Source of the DNA: Brachyhypopomus gauderio
Lineage: Eukaryota; Chordata; Actinopteri; Gymnotiformes; Hypopomidae
NCBI RefSeq assembly: GCF_052324685.1
Contig: NC_135220.1
Coordinates: forward strand, 10,672,320 to 10,736,319
Direction: 5' to 3'
Length of the DNA: 64,000 nt
Both the position numbers and the translations under genes were made by a program. The notes under the pieces are model-generated. The model was not told the origin of the DNA. It searched no databases and worked only from the letters and a program-made list of their open reading frames with translations. Shown here one piece after another: positions 1 to 11,613 of this stretch (position 1 is the stretch's first letter; every line of letters starts with the position of its first letter).

Positions 1-135
1 CACACACACACACCCCTCACATCCTTAAACCTCCTGTCCTACTGGATTATTGATGGTGATTATTGAGATGTGATGAGACGATGCTACCCTCACAACAACG
101 GGTTATTTTAATTGTCTGTGTTTGTGTGTGTGTAG

Positions 136-297
136 GAGCACTCAGGACGTGTGTTTCGGCTGCAGTTTGATGAGTTCCAGATCATCAGCAGTTCTCATGA
201 TGACACCATCCTCATCTGGGATTTCCTGAACGTGTCGACTAACGGACAGATGGAGGGACGATCGCCATCACGCACGTACACCTACATATCCAGATAG
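136..297 (+). CDS. fbxw11: Last coding exon of F-box/WD40 protein FBXW11 (beta-TrCP family), partial gene
   Basis: This exon encodes the final 53 residues of a beta-TrCP protein, the substrate receptor of an SCF ubiquitin ligase that binds phospho-degrons of beta-catenin and I-kappa-B. It follows a splice acceptor (TGTGTGTAG at 127-135) and opens in phase 0 with [15 protein letters not shown], the last WD40 blade, then [13 protein letters not shown]. It ends in [11 protein letters not shown] and a TAG at 295-297, the C-terminus shared by BTRC and FBXW11. The linker beginning FLNV fits FBXW11 better than BTRC (FLND). The linker residues between FLNV and RSPSR (STNGQMEG) are not ones I recognise. 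The rest of the gene lies before the window. The polypyrimidine tract of the intron is largely a GT repeat. The last eight codons are copied downstream as a minisatellite. The neighbouring FGF-subfamily gene fits known fbxw11-FGF18 linkage. Confidence 0.9.
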   Translation, partial: EHSGRVFRLQFDEFQIISSSHDDTILIWDFLNVSTNGQMEGRSPSRTYTYISR

Positions 298-464
298 CAG
301 GTACTAACATCACACACACACGTACGTACACCTACATATCCAGATAGCAGGTACTAACATCACACACACACACGTACGTACACCTACATATCCAGATAGC
401 AGGTACTAACATCACACACACACGTACGTACACCTACATATCCAGATAGCAGGTACTAACCTCA

Positions 465-501
<37 letters not shown>

Positions 502-670
502 ACGTACACCTACATATCCAGATAGCAGGTACTAACCTCATTCACTCACACACACACACACGTACGTACACCTACATATCCAGATAGCAGGTACTAACCT
601 CACTCTCACACACACACACACGCACGTACGTACGTACACCTACATATCCAGATAGCAGGTACTAACCTCA

Positions 671-703
<33 letters not shown>

Positions 704-738
704 ACACCTACATATCCAGATGGCAGGTACTAACCTCA

Positions 739-777
<39 letters not shown>

Positions 778-902
778 ACGTACACCTACATATCCAGATA
801 GCAGGTACTAACCTCATTCACTCACACACACACACACACGTACGCCTACATATCCAGATGGCAGGTACTAACCTCACTCTCACACACACACACACACACA
901 CA
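274..902 (+). repeat. Minisatellite made from the last fbxw11 codons plus CA tracts
   Basis: A roughly 33-bp core (CGTACACCTACATATCCAGA, then TAGCAGGTACTAAC) occurs ten times. Copy 1 is the coding end of fbxw11, and the others start near 324, 376, 426, 502, 564, 632, 701, 777 and 837. Spacers are (CA)n of variable length with CTCACT or TTCACT insertions. Eight copies keep the TAG; copies 8 and 10 read TGG. All downstream copies lie in the presumed 3' UTR. Confidence 0.9.
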
Positions 903-1675
903 GCAGATCCACGCGTGACTGACACAATCTCTCATGTACATGAGCACATTCCTACATCCATTGATGCAGTGTTACCTGAACTCTAACTTATTGCAGTTTT
1001 TCAACTTGTGTACGTGTGTGAGACAGGGCAGATCTGGAGGCGTGTGGACATCGTGAGAGTGTGTGCGGGGACTGTCCTGATGACTGAGTCTCTGTGGTAG
1101 TGTGCCAGGATCAGAGGTCGAGGAACGCCACCCCTCTAATCCCCTCGCCCTCCTTCCTCTGTCTGTCTCTCTCTCTGTCCTGGTCTCGCCCCCTACCCCA
1201 CCCTGGACACCTTGAGCACACACACACACAATCACACACACACAATCACACGGCCCTGCTCCTCTCTTCCTCTCTCTGCTGAGGAGATGGACAGAGGAAT
1301 GCCATCGAAAAAGAGCGTGGAGCTCCGCCCCATACTCAGAGTGATAATTACCCTAACCACGCCCCCGGGCCCAAGGACTGGTAGTTTGTTTTTTGTTTCG
1401 GTTTTTTTTTTTCTTGGTTTGTTTTTTTGTGCAAAGAAGGAAAAAAAAAGAACCAACAGGAAGTGACTCTTCCCTGAAGACACTACGTGCATGAGAACGC
1501 TGGGACAGTCGAGCTGGTCAATCCCTGTTTGTCTGTCTTAATTATTATTATTTTTTAAATTCCTTTCTTTTTTTATTTGGGAATTCTTTTCTTTGTGGTA
1601 TTGTACTAATAACTGTAGTTCTCTCCCTTTTCAAACTCTTCCTCAACATGTCACTCTGTCCCTCCATGTCCCTTC

Positions 1676-1760
<85 letters not shown>

Positions 1761-2309
1761 TGTCTGTCTGTCTCTTTCTTTCTCTGTCTTGGTCCCTTTT
1801 GCTGTTTGCTTGTCTAGGTTCCAAATGACCCCTAACTGATCTGAATTTAGTTGTAAACAAAAATGTCATGTGTTGTATATTGAAAAGATTTTTTTAAAGA
1901 AAAATATTATTAATAAGAATAAAAGTACTGTGAAGGAGTATTAACAATCTCGTGTGTGTGTGTGTGAGAGAGAGAGAGAGTAAGAGAGAGAGAATCCAGT
2001 GTACTTATTCTGTTTTTATTTGACACTAGCACAGTGGTCACTGCCAAACCACAGGGTATGTGCATTAAATTTTTTAATAACATTTTAACCACCCCCCACT
2101 CCCCCCACAGGCAAAATGCTTGCATTTAAGGCTTAAGCAGTCAACAATTGATTGCTGATTATCTAAAGGTAAGTTGAAAATGAGTTGCTGTCTAAAATCA
2201 TACTATTCAGATACTCCAGGGAATGACATTTTAGAATGACCAAATGGTGTTGGTCTGTGAGTAGCAAAAGTTGCTGAAAGTGACTAAAGCTGTTCTTGAC
2301 TAGTGAGAG

Positions 2310-2313
<4 letters not shown>
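903..2313 (+). other. Presumed fbxw11 3' UTR and downstream DNA
   Basis: I see no convincing coding sequence here. The stretch holds CA and CT tracts, among them a (CT)n run at 1679-1756. An AATAAA hexamer at 1918-1923 is a possible polyadenylation signal for fbxw11. Short open frames in this stretch are translations of simple repeats. Confidence 0.45.
1679..1756. repeat. (CT)n microsatellite
   Basis: An uninterrupted run of about 39 CT units, read directly from the sequence. Confidence 0.98.

Positions 2314-2365
<52 letters not shown>
2314..2365. repeat. (GT)n microsatellite
   Basis: About 26 uninterrupted GT units. Confidence 0.98.
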
Positions 2366-2366
<1 letters not shown>

Positions 2367-4263
2367 GTATATGACCTAACAGCAGTCCACTGGACCACCA
2401 GTGCCTTACAGGTTCATCCTCCATACACACCTTTACCCTATGGTTTTGCTGTTTTGGTTACAGGTCAACACCTGCCCAACAATAAATGGCCTTTTCAATC
2501 AGAAATCCATTCACCATTTTGAATTTAATTTGCAATGTACTGTCCTTTCACTACTCCCACCACAATCATTTTCACATGTTTTAGAAACTGGCAATTTTAA
2601 TGATCATTTCCCCCAAGAATTGCATTGCTGACCTCAAATTATGCATTTGTCCTGAATGACGCCGGCGGGACTAAATGGTCTTCAGCGTAAACTAGTGGTC
2701 TCATAAGCTACTAGTTTACCCACCATAGACATTTGCATGCTGTCAGTTTAAGCAACCCAAGCTGGCCTAGGTCATGCCCTTGATGACCCAGCTCTGGTGC
2801 TGTAGGCACTGACACATTGGCCCAGGGAGATGACGGCAGTGCCGAAAACCTTGATGGGTAAACGTACATCCTTCATACGTTTGGCTGACTCCCCCGGGAT
2901 GACTCTGCGTTGGTGGAGATGATCTTTGGAATGTTTAAATCAATAAAAGCTGAAATCGTAAAGAAAAAAATATATAATAATAAATTAAGCAAAAAAACCC
3001 TGTAATGCCTTTTTTTTTCAACAAAATAAATATATATATATAAATATATATATATTTTTTTAATAACCTGTATCAAAATATTTAGTCTGAGTTTTCACTT
3101 CGCCCCTGCTAACAGGAGAAGTCGTGTAACTTGTCTAACTGAACTTTGGCTGTTATTCATTGGTGAGGATGGACAGGCGTTGGTACCTGTCTGGTTAACT
3201 AATACGCCTTCATCTGGACCGTGGTCCAGTTAGCTCACAACCTGCTGCATTACTCTACTGGATGAAGAGACAAGGATTTCCTTGACCTCCACTTTGATCT
3301 GTCTACACTAGTGAATCCTGGGAAATGCTGTTGGTTATGTGAAATCCCCTCTGTGGTTCGTTTTGTGATCAGTTATGGGTTGGTGTCTGAAGTACCGTGG
3401 TGCTGGCTCACGCTCCGCTCAAAATATGTGCACATCAGTAGCCCTACTGGGCAATCTTTGGTGCTACAACACTGTGCCAAACACCAAAAACAGGCTCTCT
3501 GTCACTGGTACACTCGTTTCTCTAAAGCCCCCTTACTTGTTGAAGCACCATAAACTGATCCCAGCACATGAACTGACTCCTGGCAGGGTTCACACCCAGA
3601 TCTACTCCAGCACACTGCAAAAAGCAGCACACGGCGTGTACAGCAGCTGAACTTCAACAGCGTTCAGTCTGTTCTCTGGTGTTTAGTCTTTAGTGTTGAA
3701 TAAGTATTTAGTGAGGTGTTACTACTGTTAACATTCTCAGCGCTGGGATTGGCTACATTCGGCTGGTCTTTTTGCATGTTAGGATTTGAAACGCCTATGC
3801 AGTTGTCCTATAGGTTAGTATTTAAAGCAGGAATATTATACATAAAAATACTTGATGCTTTGGGTCAAAGATGCTACAGATCTTAGGTTGAAGCTCACAT
3901 GTTTAAAAAAAAGTGTCCTCCACAGAACTTTGACCTGTGAAATGGTCATGACGTGTGTTCGTCTACTCGTATAGAATGTCTTTCACTATGATCTTTTTCT
4001 GCAGCAGTGGACACTGAGAACTGTTCTGAAGTGCTGTGTGCCCTTGTCAGGATTCATGAGTCTCCGAGTTTAGCTCCTGGACGCACGCCCAGCCGTCATC
4101 GGCTACAATAGTTTTGATTACAGAGTGTTCGGTCTGGCTCCTCTCGTGGTTTCGACCCCTACCTAAAGGTGTGCACATGGTCAGACTGAAACTCTCCCAA
4201 ACATCGAAGAGTGTCATTTGGTCCCGAGGCTCGGGGTTCAGTTCTCGGTGCGCCCGGCACGTG
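2366..4263. other. Intergenic or UTR sequence, nothing recognised
   Basis: This stretch lies between convergent fbxw11 (+) and the FGF gene (-). It is AT-rich with a TA/AT-rich patch near 3029-3060. It may include the 3' UTR of the FGF gene next to 4263. I found no open frame with recognisable protein similarity. Confidence 0.5.
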
Positions 4264-4548
4264 CTACGGCTGTGCGTGAGAAGGGGGGCGGTTGGGCCGT
4301 GACCCCCGACCCCTCTTGCTGACCGTGGTGAAGCCGCAGTACGGGGTACTGGGCTGCTCTCCGGGAGGGAAGCGCTTCATGAAGTGCACGTCTCTCTGAT
4401 TGGCCCGCGTCTGGGGCCCCCGCCGCGGCCGGCCCTTCTTGGTGAAACCCACGAACCAGCCGGCGTAGCGCGCCGACATCCAGGCGGTGTAGTTGTTCTC
4501 CAACACCATCTCCACAAAGACGCACTCACCCGTCCTGCCGCTGGCCTT
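4264..4548 (-). CDS. fgf24: FGF24/FGF18-type fibroblast growth factor, exon 5 (terminal coding exon)
   Basis: Terminal exon of a secreted FGF of the FGF8/17/18/24 subfamily, a paracrine ligand of FGF receptors with heparan sulphate as co-factor. It begins after a CAACAG acceptor in phase 0 with [20 protein letters not shown], continues through [16 protein letters not shown] and [14 protein letters not shown] (conserved beta-trefoil core and heparin-binding segment), and ends in a basic tail with TAG at 4264-4266. Joining the five exons gives 642 bp, 213 residues, close to FGF18 (207). The pattern MSARY, FTKKGRP, DVHFMKR is FGF18/FGF24-like rather than FGF8-like. A Trp replaces the usual Leu in [13 protein letters not shown]18 is the main alternative name, and phylogeny would decide. 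The gene is convergent with fbxw11. Confidence 0.85.
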   Translation of the reverse strand, partial: KASGRTGECVFVEMVLENNYTAWMSARYAGWFVGFTKKGRPRRGPQTRANQRDVHFMKRFPPGEQPSTPYCGFTTVSKRGRGSRPNRPPSHAQP

Positions 4549-4862
4549 CTGTTGGTGCAACGTGGACACAGGAGAACATGAGGAGTTTGGTCAGATGGCT
4601 CAGAGGTCAGAGACGTGCACAATCTTTCTACATTTCACCATGGCATCGGAGTCAAAAGTGGGAGAATATTACATGCAATGGAATGAAAGAAATATGTCAC
4701 ACAAAATCTCTAGTGACTGAAAGTGAAGACACACCAAAGATGATGGCTTAGTGTGTCCTCACTTGTGTGATACTAACTAACCTAAAGGAATCATTTCCTT
4801 TAGTTAGCGGACTCTGCTAATGAAATATTCCTTTAAGGTTTACTGTAACATCAGACACTTAC

Positions 4863-4969
4863 CCTCCCCACCAGTTTGCCCCTGCGGTTCATGCACACGT
4901 AGAAGTTGGTTTTTTTGCCTCGAATTCTCACCTGACTCCCAAAGGTGTCGGCCTCTACGACAACCTGAG
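4863..4969 (-). CDS. fgf24: FGF24/FGF18-type growth factor, exon 4
   Basis: A 107-bp exon bounded by CTCACCAG (acceptor) and GTAAGTGTC (donor). It is read in phase with a single G carried over from exon 3 and encodes AQVVVEADTFGSQVRIRGKK, then TNFYVCMNRRGKLVGR. This matches the beta-trefoil segment with DTFGSQVRI and the YxCMNRxGKLVG core of the FGF8/17/18/24 subfamily. 107 bp is the usual size of this subfamily exon. It leaves in phase 0, matching exon 5. Confidence 0.92.
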
Positions 4970-5756
4970 CTGGTGAGGAGACACACACACACAAGAATAT
5001 AGATGGGCCAAGGAGCTGCTCAATGTGCCTTTTTCAAAATCTCTGCCAGAGAAAATATTGCCAGAGAATTTTTGTTTCCACAGGCCAAGACGCAGGCAAC
5101 TCCCAATCTACAAGTCTTCATTTCAATAGGTATTAGTCACTCAGGCTCATCGACAGAAAAAAGGTTCCCTAAGTGATGCCATCTTGACAACTTCAGTCTT
5201 CACTGACCAATCCTGCATACACTATGTTCTTTCTTTTCTGTCTTCCTCCTTTCTTGGCTGTCTGATCAGGATGACTGATAACACTTTAATCCTCAGCAAA
5301 CTTTTCTCTGGCATTTAATTTGTATTGTAGGAAATACTTGAGCCAGTTCTTTGTTGGAGAGGGAGACAGATTGCCACGTGATTGTTCGTACAGTCCTTGA
5401 ATCACACAGAGGTCATTTACGATCAATACCCCCCCCCCCCCCCCGATTTATCCCTCCCTGTTCTCTATTGTGGTTGGTCTCTGCCCTTCAAAGGGGACAA
5501 GTAGGCAAATACAGAATCTCTCCACTGATCAATAATGTGGATGTTCAGACCCGCTGCCCTCAGCTCTGTGTGTGTCCAACAGCACTTTACATTACATCAA
5601 GTACATTTCATTACAGTGAAATAAACATTTGAATATTTATGCCCACAGTCTTCATTGCCGTGTGGATGTTGGTGATGCTTCATGTTGTGGGAGTCTTGCA
5701 CCCTGTGTCTTTCTCTTGGTAAACGTTCTTCTGTGAATGTTCTCGCTTGCTCTTAC

Positions 5757-5934
5757 CAAACGTGTCTCCATCTTCTCCCCTGGCCAGGATTTTTCGGCCG
5801 AGCACCTGCAGATGTTTGCCGCTGGTGCGACTGTACAGCTGGTACACTCTGTGATGTCTTCGGCTCAGACTGTCTCTCACCCCCGTCTGATTCTCCACAT
5901 GTGCCCCAAAATCAACATTATCTACCGCTAACAC
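5757..5934 (-). CDS. fgf24: FGF24/FGF18-type growth factor, exon 3
   Basis: A 178-bp exon encoding VLAVDNVDFGAHVENQTGVR, then a basic segment and YQLYSRTSGKHLQVLGRKIL, ARGEDGDTF. VDFxxHVENQT and YQLYSRTSGKH are diagnostic for FGF18/FGF24/FGF8/FGF17. ENQT is a probable N-glycosylation site. The donor is TTTG|GTAAGA (phase 1). The acceptor TGTAG lies directly beside a 69-bp (GT)n tract that takes the place of a normal polypyrimidine tract. Confidence 0.9.

Positions 5935-5936
<2 letters not shown>

Positions 5937-6005
<69 letters not shown>
5937..6005. repeat. (AC)n microsatellite abutting the FGF exon 3 acceptor
   Basis: About 34 AC units. On the gene strand this is (GT)n ending one dinucleotide from the exon 3 splice acceptor. 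Confidence 0.97.
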
Positions 6006-6007
<2 letters not shown>

Positions 6008-6092
6008 GTAAGGACAACAAACCTCAATTAATTAATTCCAAGTCTGATATGTATATTTAAATGGGTATATAAATATTTATTCAAATAAACAC

Positions 6093-6132
6093 CTGCAAGA
6101 TCCCACACAACAGCAGTACAGTCTGGACACAT
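6093..6132 (-). CDS. fgf24: FGF24/FGF18-type growth factor, exon 2 (signal-peptide core)
   Basis: A 40-bp mini-exon between a pyrimidine-rich acceptor (CTCTTTCTGTCCTGATAG) and a CAG|GTGTTT donor. Joined to exon 1 it gives the hydrophobic core CVQTVLLLCGILQ, then phase 0 into exon 3. The phases (2 in, 0 out) fit only this arrangement. The small second exon agrees with my memory of the FGF8/17/18 subfamily gene structure. No transcript was available to confirm it. Confidence 0.75.
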
Positions 6133-6572
6133 CTATCAGGACAGAAAGAGAATGTAAGTGTGATGGAGTGAGAGAAACAAACTCATTTGTTGGCAAATGC
6201 CAACATTGCTTTAATATGCATTACTTAAGTAAACATGAAAATAAATCTACGTCATTGTATGAACTGCACGGTGTGCACGGTGGAGAAGCAGCCTCGTGCA
6301 GGTACAGGTGTCTGGCCCTGGCCCTGCGATCTGAGATAACGTCTCAAGAATGGCCCGCGCGCCACACACACACACATACGAAGTAAGCTGAATTTAACGA
6401 ACCCTGCATCTCCTGACACTAATGTTTGGAGAAAAACACAAACACACCCCTGACAAATGGCATATTGCATTCATCTTCATTTCACTGGACTATATTGAAC
6501 TGGTCAAAAGTTCAAAGTCGTTCAGCAATACTACATTATCTCGGGATGAGAGTTCCGAGCAGTGTAACTTAC

Positions 6573-6604
6573 ATGGCAAAACCCGAAGGAAGGATGCACT
6601 GCAT
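6573..6604 (-). CDS. fgf24: FGF24/FGF18-type growth factor, exon 1 (start codon)
   Basis: A 32-bp coding part from ATG at 6602-6604 to GCCAT|GTAAGT, encoding MQCILPSGFA plus two bases of an Ile codon completed by exon 2. With exon 2 it makes a 24-residue signal peptide. The start was chosen because the phase, the strong donor and the fit to a short N-terminal exon agree. The 5' UTR and promoter should lie above 6604, where the DNA becomes GC-rich at about 7020-7250. Confidence 0.7.
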
Positions 6605-7128
6605 TGCTCGAGCGCCACAATCGCTCCAAAAAGTGAGATTTCTGCGCCGGTTTGAGATGGGACTGGACCTGGAGCCCGGACGAGCATCTGAGCGCTGGTG
6701 TGCGCTACTCGCTGGAGTGAGACCATCTCCTGCCGAGGTATAACAGGTGAAACCCACACGTTGCTTTTAGAAATAGTCCGATTTGTGACTTCACTGTCTT
6801 CAGGTCACTGACAATAAAAGGCATTTTTTACGGTTCTAGATATCTGTCGAGAAAAAAAGAAAAGACAAAATGCCAAGACACCCTGCGGTTATACCATAAG
6901 ACCACCGCACTGTCTTCAGAAATAAAACGTTAAGGTGTACTCCCGAGAACACCCATAACTTAGATCTTTTTTACTGTCGTTGCCAAATGCTTTATAGTTT
7001 CTCCCCTTTCACCATTCTTTTGTTTTCGGTGAAGCTCCGCGGCAGGGAAGCTGCCCTCGCTCGCCACAGGACAGTGCGTTTGCTGAATGGAGAGGAAGCG
7101 CCGCCGAAGTGGAACGGCGAGGGGCGGG

Positions 7129-7241
7129 GTGCGCGCGAGGGCTGGTGCGGGGTGCGCACGGGGGCTGGTGCGGGGTGCGCGCGAGGGCTGGTGCGGGGTG
7201 CGCGCGGGGGCTTGTGCGGGGAGCGCGCGGGGGCTGGTGGG
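7129..7241. repeat. GC-rich 23-bp minisatellite upstream of the FGF gene
   Basis: Four full copies and one 21-bp copy of GTGCGCGCGAGGGCTGGTGC+GGG (23 bp). It is CpG-dense and lies about 525-640 bp upstream of the FGF start codon on the FGF strand, in or near its likely promoter. Confidence 0.9.
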
Positions 7242-9917
7242 ATATTTTTTAAATTGGGATAAAACAAGTTACGATCCATTCTGTGCCGGGCGGTTTCCCT
7301 GACAAATCTACACTCCTAATCTGTAAATCAGACAAAGTTCTTCTACGCAGAAAATCCATTAAAATTAGTTTCCCCGAGATTGAGTGATTAGTCAATAATG
7401 ATGGTCAGTTGTTTTTCTTTCCACTTTAAACGTTTTCAAACGATCAAACCTGTATCAGGTGACTAAGTAAAACGAAACGGTATTAGAATACATCAAAATG
7501 GGGAAAGACAGATTTTTAGGGAGGTCTGTAAGCAAAGAGCTATTCCAAAATGAACATTTCTCTGGGATTTCGGCGGTTCGTTCGTTCCCCCGTCTCTGAC
7601 CACAACAGAACCGCAGACACCCGGTCAGCCAAGCGCCGGTACCGCGTGTAACTCCCGCCCCTCGCTCCAGGCGAAAGAACGAGATGTCTGAATTAATGGA
7701 CGGAGAGTTTTAGCTTTCTTGGCAGCACTGAAAAGTCTAAATGTGCCATGTCACATTTCTCGAGTTTGCTCACCTGTCATAACGGCCATAACATATCTTA
7801 CACAGAACCATGTCTCACTACATCTTAAACATTGTGAAGGCTCTAGAGATCTCATTCTGTATCTGTATTCCAGGGAACCGGCAGAGACTGTTAACGGAGT
7901 TAACGGGTCATAACATTCCTGTGGTAATCAAATGTAAGGCTCTATAGGCAAGGTGTTGTGAAAAGATATATTGGACCAGAAGGGCCTGGTGAGGTGGTGT
8001 GAAGAGACCTGAGGTGGTGTCTGTACCAGATTTTCTGTAACCGCTGTCCTTAGGAAAGTGGACTTCTGTTCTGTCTCTAGCATTGTAGTTTTACACACCT
8101 GATCTTCCCCACAATCCTCTGCTGTTTCTTTTCTTTGAATCTCTCTCCATTCGAGCAGATCAGGCCCTCCACCCACTGATTTTCGAGATGAAATGCAGAA
8201 ATGTTGAAATAAGATCTGAGTATGAGAGAGAGAGAGAGTAAGAAAGAAAGAGAGAGAAATATTTGAGACATTCTGTCTCACAGTCTTCTTAGTGTCTCTT
8301 GAGAGGTTCACACCACCTCTAAGCACCACTTGTTTTATTTTCGATACAGACGTCTTGAGCTACATTTCACCATATCTGTGATAGTGTGTGCAGCGTGAAG
8401 CCTGCTGTGAGTGCGTGTGAATGGAGGGGGGGGGACACGCTCTGTGCGCTGCATACTTCACCTATTCTCTCAATGGACTGAGTCTCGCCTTTCACGTCTA
8501 AAGTATTCCGAGCTCATTTTTCTCCGACCGTTTCTCACCAGGCCGCGTCCAACTTTAACGGTTTCAGACAGAATAGGAGTGTCTCCCTCTTCTGTTTCTC
8601 TCCCTCTGTCTCGCATCGTCTCGTCCTCTTGGCTCATCTCCTCTCTTTCCAGACTTTGAAGGGAGCTCGGGCTTCTAATATAAGGCAGGTCCCTACCACA
8701 ACAAAGGAGGCAAGTCTGACTTTGAATAAACACTTTCTGTGTCTCCTGTCCCCCCTCCCGTCTGCCACCCCTCCCCCCACTCCCACCCACTTCCATATTT
8801 TCCCCCTCTGTGTTGTTTCGCTCTTGGCCGAGATGAGTGTCCACTTGTTTTGTCTTCTCCATGGTACCCGCTCTTCTGGAATAGATTATGGAGACAGGGC
8901 GGGGGTGGCAGTGGTGGTGGGGGGTGGTGGGGTGGGGGGAGAGTTTGGAGCAAAGATCTGAACTTGGTAGAGGAGGAGAAAACAGTATAAAAGGGGGTGA
9001 AGTGGGAAAAGAAGAGACACATAAGAAAGAGGGATGTAGAGGGGAAGTGAGTCATGGGTAAAGGGTGAGAAACGTGTGTGTGTGTGTGGGGTGGGGGGGG
9101 GGGGTGTTAAGGTGCAGGTCACTGTCAGTAAGTGAGCAGCTCTGTATTAGGTTTATTTAAGCCAGTAAGAAGCATTAGTATGTCGGGGAAACATTTCCTC
9201 ACTCTTACTGTGTGAAAAGACTCGTTTTAAACAAGCCAAGCTTTGATATGAGGGGAAATGTGGAATCGTAAGCTGTTGTAGTAAGACTTAATGTAGTAAG
9301 GGGTGTCATATTACGTGCTGTAGCGTAAATTTCATGCCATGTAGGTTTCCCTTTGCTGTGTCAGACGTAACCATTCTGGTTTTCAGACGGCCACATCTTT
9401 GCATTCTTTACTTTATAATCTTTCTAATCCCGCCTCGTTCTATGGCTTGGGACCTTGTGTTTGTTCACTTTCCTACACTGCATTTGCAATGTAGAACATT
9501 ATGAGCTGTCATCACCCCCACCGCCCCGGCGTTCCCCCAACACACACACCCTTCTGCTCGGTGCCGGCTGGGTTAAAACCACAGGCCTCCTCTCTGCACT
9601 CTGAGCGTATGTTACCGCAGCCAGCCGGCTCAACAGTACATAAATGGACATTGTCTTTCTGTTCTTTTGGTGGTTGTCATTGCAGAGTAGTGTGGTGTGT
9701 TTTAGTCTGCGACCCTGAGGCGTGTAGCTGCAGCCCCTGTGTTGAGTGTGAGTGTGTGTGTGTGTGTTGAGTGTGTGTGCTCTGTGGTGTGAGGCGTTCC
9801 GTGAGTGAGGGTCTCGGCGGGCGGGACACACTGCTGCCAGAGGTTTGGGCTTGCCAGAGAATCCATTACGCTTCACAGGGTTTCAGCGTTATAGTGGTTC
9901 TCCTGCAGCATCCTCCA

Positions 9918-9949
<32 letters not shown>

Positions 9950-11000
9950 TGTGTGTGTTTGTGTGTGTGTGTGTGCGCGTGTGCGTGTGTGTGTGTGTGT
10001 GTGAAAGTGCATGCATGTGAGTGCTCATGTGTTCAAACGTGTATGTAGTCTATGTAAATGTGTTTGGCAATGTTGTAAAACTATGCACTAGCAAGGTAAC
10101 TCATTGAATAAGCTTTGTTTTAATAGCAAATGTGAAAAAAGATTGGTTGTGCATTTGAATAGCTAAAAGTCAGTAGAGTTCCTTTGTGGAAAAAGTGTTT
10201 AACATTCAGACAGGCTGGTTCACAACCTCCCGATCCCACTGCTGCGTGCCCTCCGTACAGCTGTCAGTCACCTCCAATTTGTTCCTTACTGCACCTGGCC
10301 TGATGACTCCTGGCACATGTGCGTGGATATACACACATGCACACACACACTTGCATGTGCAAACACACTTACATGCTTGTGTGCATGCACACACACTCCT
10401 CATGAGGTGAATCACTGTACAGTTATGTTATAGCACGATTAATCAATTGTTCTTCAGTTTCACAACTTAATGAGTCTCTGCAATGTGTCAGATAACTTGA
10501 TCTCTTGCACACTGGCACACTGGAGTATTAATACAAATATTATCCACTGCATTTGGAGCAGGAAGCCAGCCAAAAGAATATTTTACTAAGGAATGAAAAC
10601 TGAAGCGTAATAGTCTAAAACCTTTGAGTTTACATGGAATGCAAAGAACAAGCCAGTTTTGAGAGTTATTTGCTGTAAGGCACATCTGGGTTTCCATAAA
10701 ACATGGAAAAACAAGGGAAGAAACCAAGAAAAAAGAAGCAGAGAAATGGAAAGGAACCGCACTCCTATACTTCAGATGACATGGGCTGCGTCAGTAATCA
10801 AGAGTGAGACAGACAATCACAAAGCAACACACCATGCAGCCACCTGGGCCAGAGAAAACAACAAGTGTGTTATTTTAGGTATTAATTATCATTAATAAAA
10901 GGTATTATTAATGAAGATTTATATTGTAGAGAAGATCAGTATTGCCCAAAACAATCAAAATATGAATTTGGCAAATATTTTAAGTAGCTTGCCCTTATTA
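7242..11000. other. Non-coding region, low-complexity patches
   Basis: I find no supportable gene. The sequence contains GA-rich (8225-8265), G-rich (8897-8940, 9090-9107) and TG/TGCG-rich (9738-9775, 9917-10004) stretches that create spurious open frames. Nothing recognisable otherwise. Confidence 0.5.
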
Positions 11001-11007
11001 ACGCACG

Positions 11008-11081
<74 letters not shown>
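11001..11081. repeat. (AC)n microsatellite
   Basis: ACGC-type start, then about 34 perfect AC units. Confidence 0.97.
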
Positions 11082-11084
<3 letters not shown>

Positions 11085-11613
11085 CCCTGTCATGGACAAA
11101 CATGATGCCCCAGCGTGCCTGCTGGTGTATTGTGGGTTTTATTGTCATGGTCTGCTTTTGTGGTGGACCTTGCTGTGGAGAACACACACGGGCCAAACGT
11201 ACCTCTGTCTTAGTTCACATGTGGTTCTGAAATTTTGGAGACCAAGGAGCAATATCATGGTCAGATAGATGATTGATCACGTCATGTTTCGCAGACCACA
11301 GCCACCTCTGGTGATGATCAGTTTACTGTCGTCAAAGACATCATAACCGCGACCAGTCCCGATAAAGATTACTGAAATGACAGGAGTCTGCATCATCTGT
11401 GCTCCCATAACGCTGATGTGTCCGTGGCAATCTCTGCAATTTACTTGATAGACACTTCATTTGTGTTTTGTCCTGAATTTGCAGCATATCTCGATTGCAT
11501 TTAGGAGAACACCATGTTTAACAGCAATAGTGCTGCCCTCCTATGGCTGTTTCAGAACTCTGCTGAAAAAAAGCAGGAAGTAGTATTGATAAGGCCGTCT
11601 CATTAAATCCTTT

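Noticed and set aside
274..902. CRISPR-like array (regular repeats with spacers)
   Set aside because: Eukaryotic DNA; spacers are CA microsatellite, and the repeat is the fbxw11 coding end.
720..986. Open frame rich in His-Thr repeats after fbxw11
   Set aside because: It is translated (CA)n plus minisatellite copies, with no protein-like segment.
8410..9122. Several overlapping 80-130 codon frames on both strands
   Set aside because: G/C- and GA-rich low complexity opens many frames at once. No recognisable domain, no consistent splice signals.
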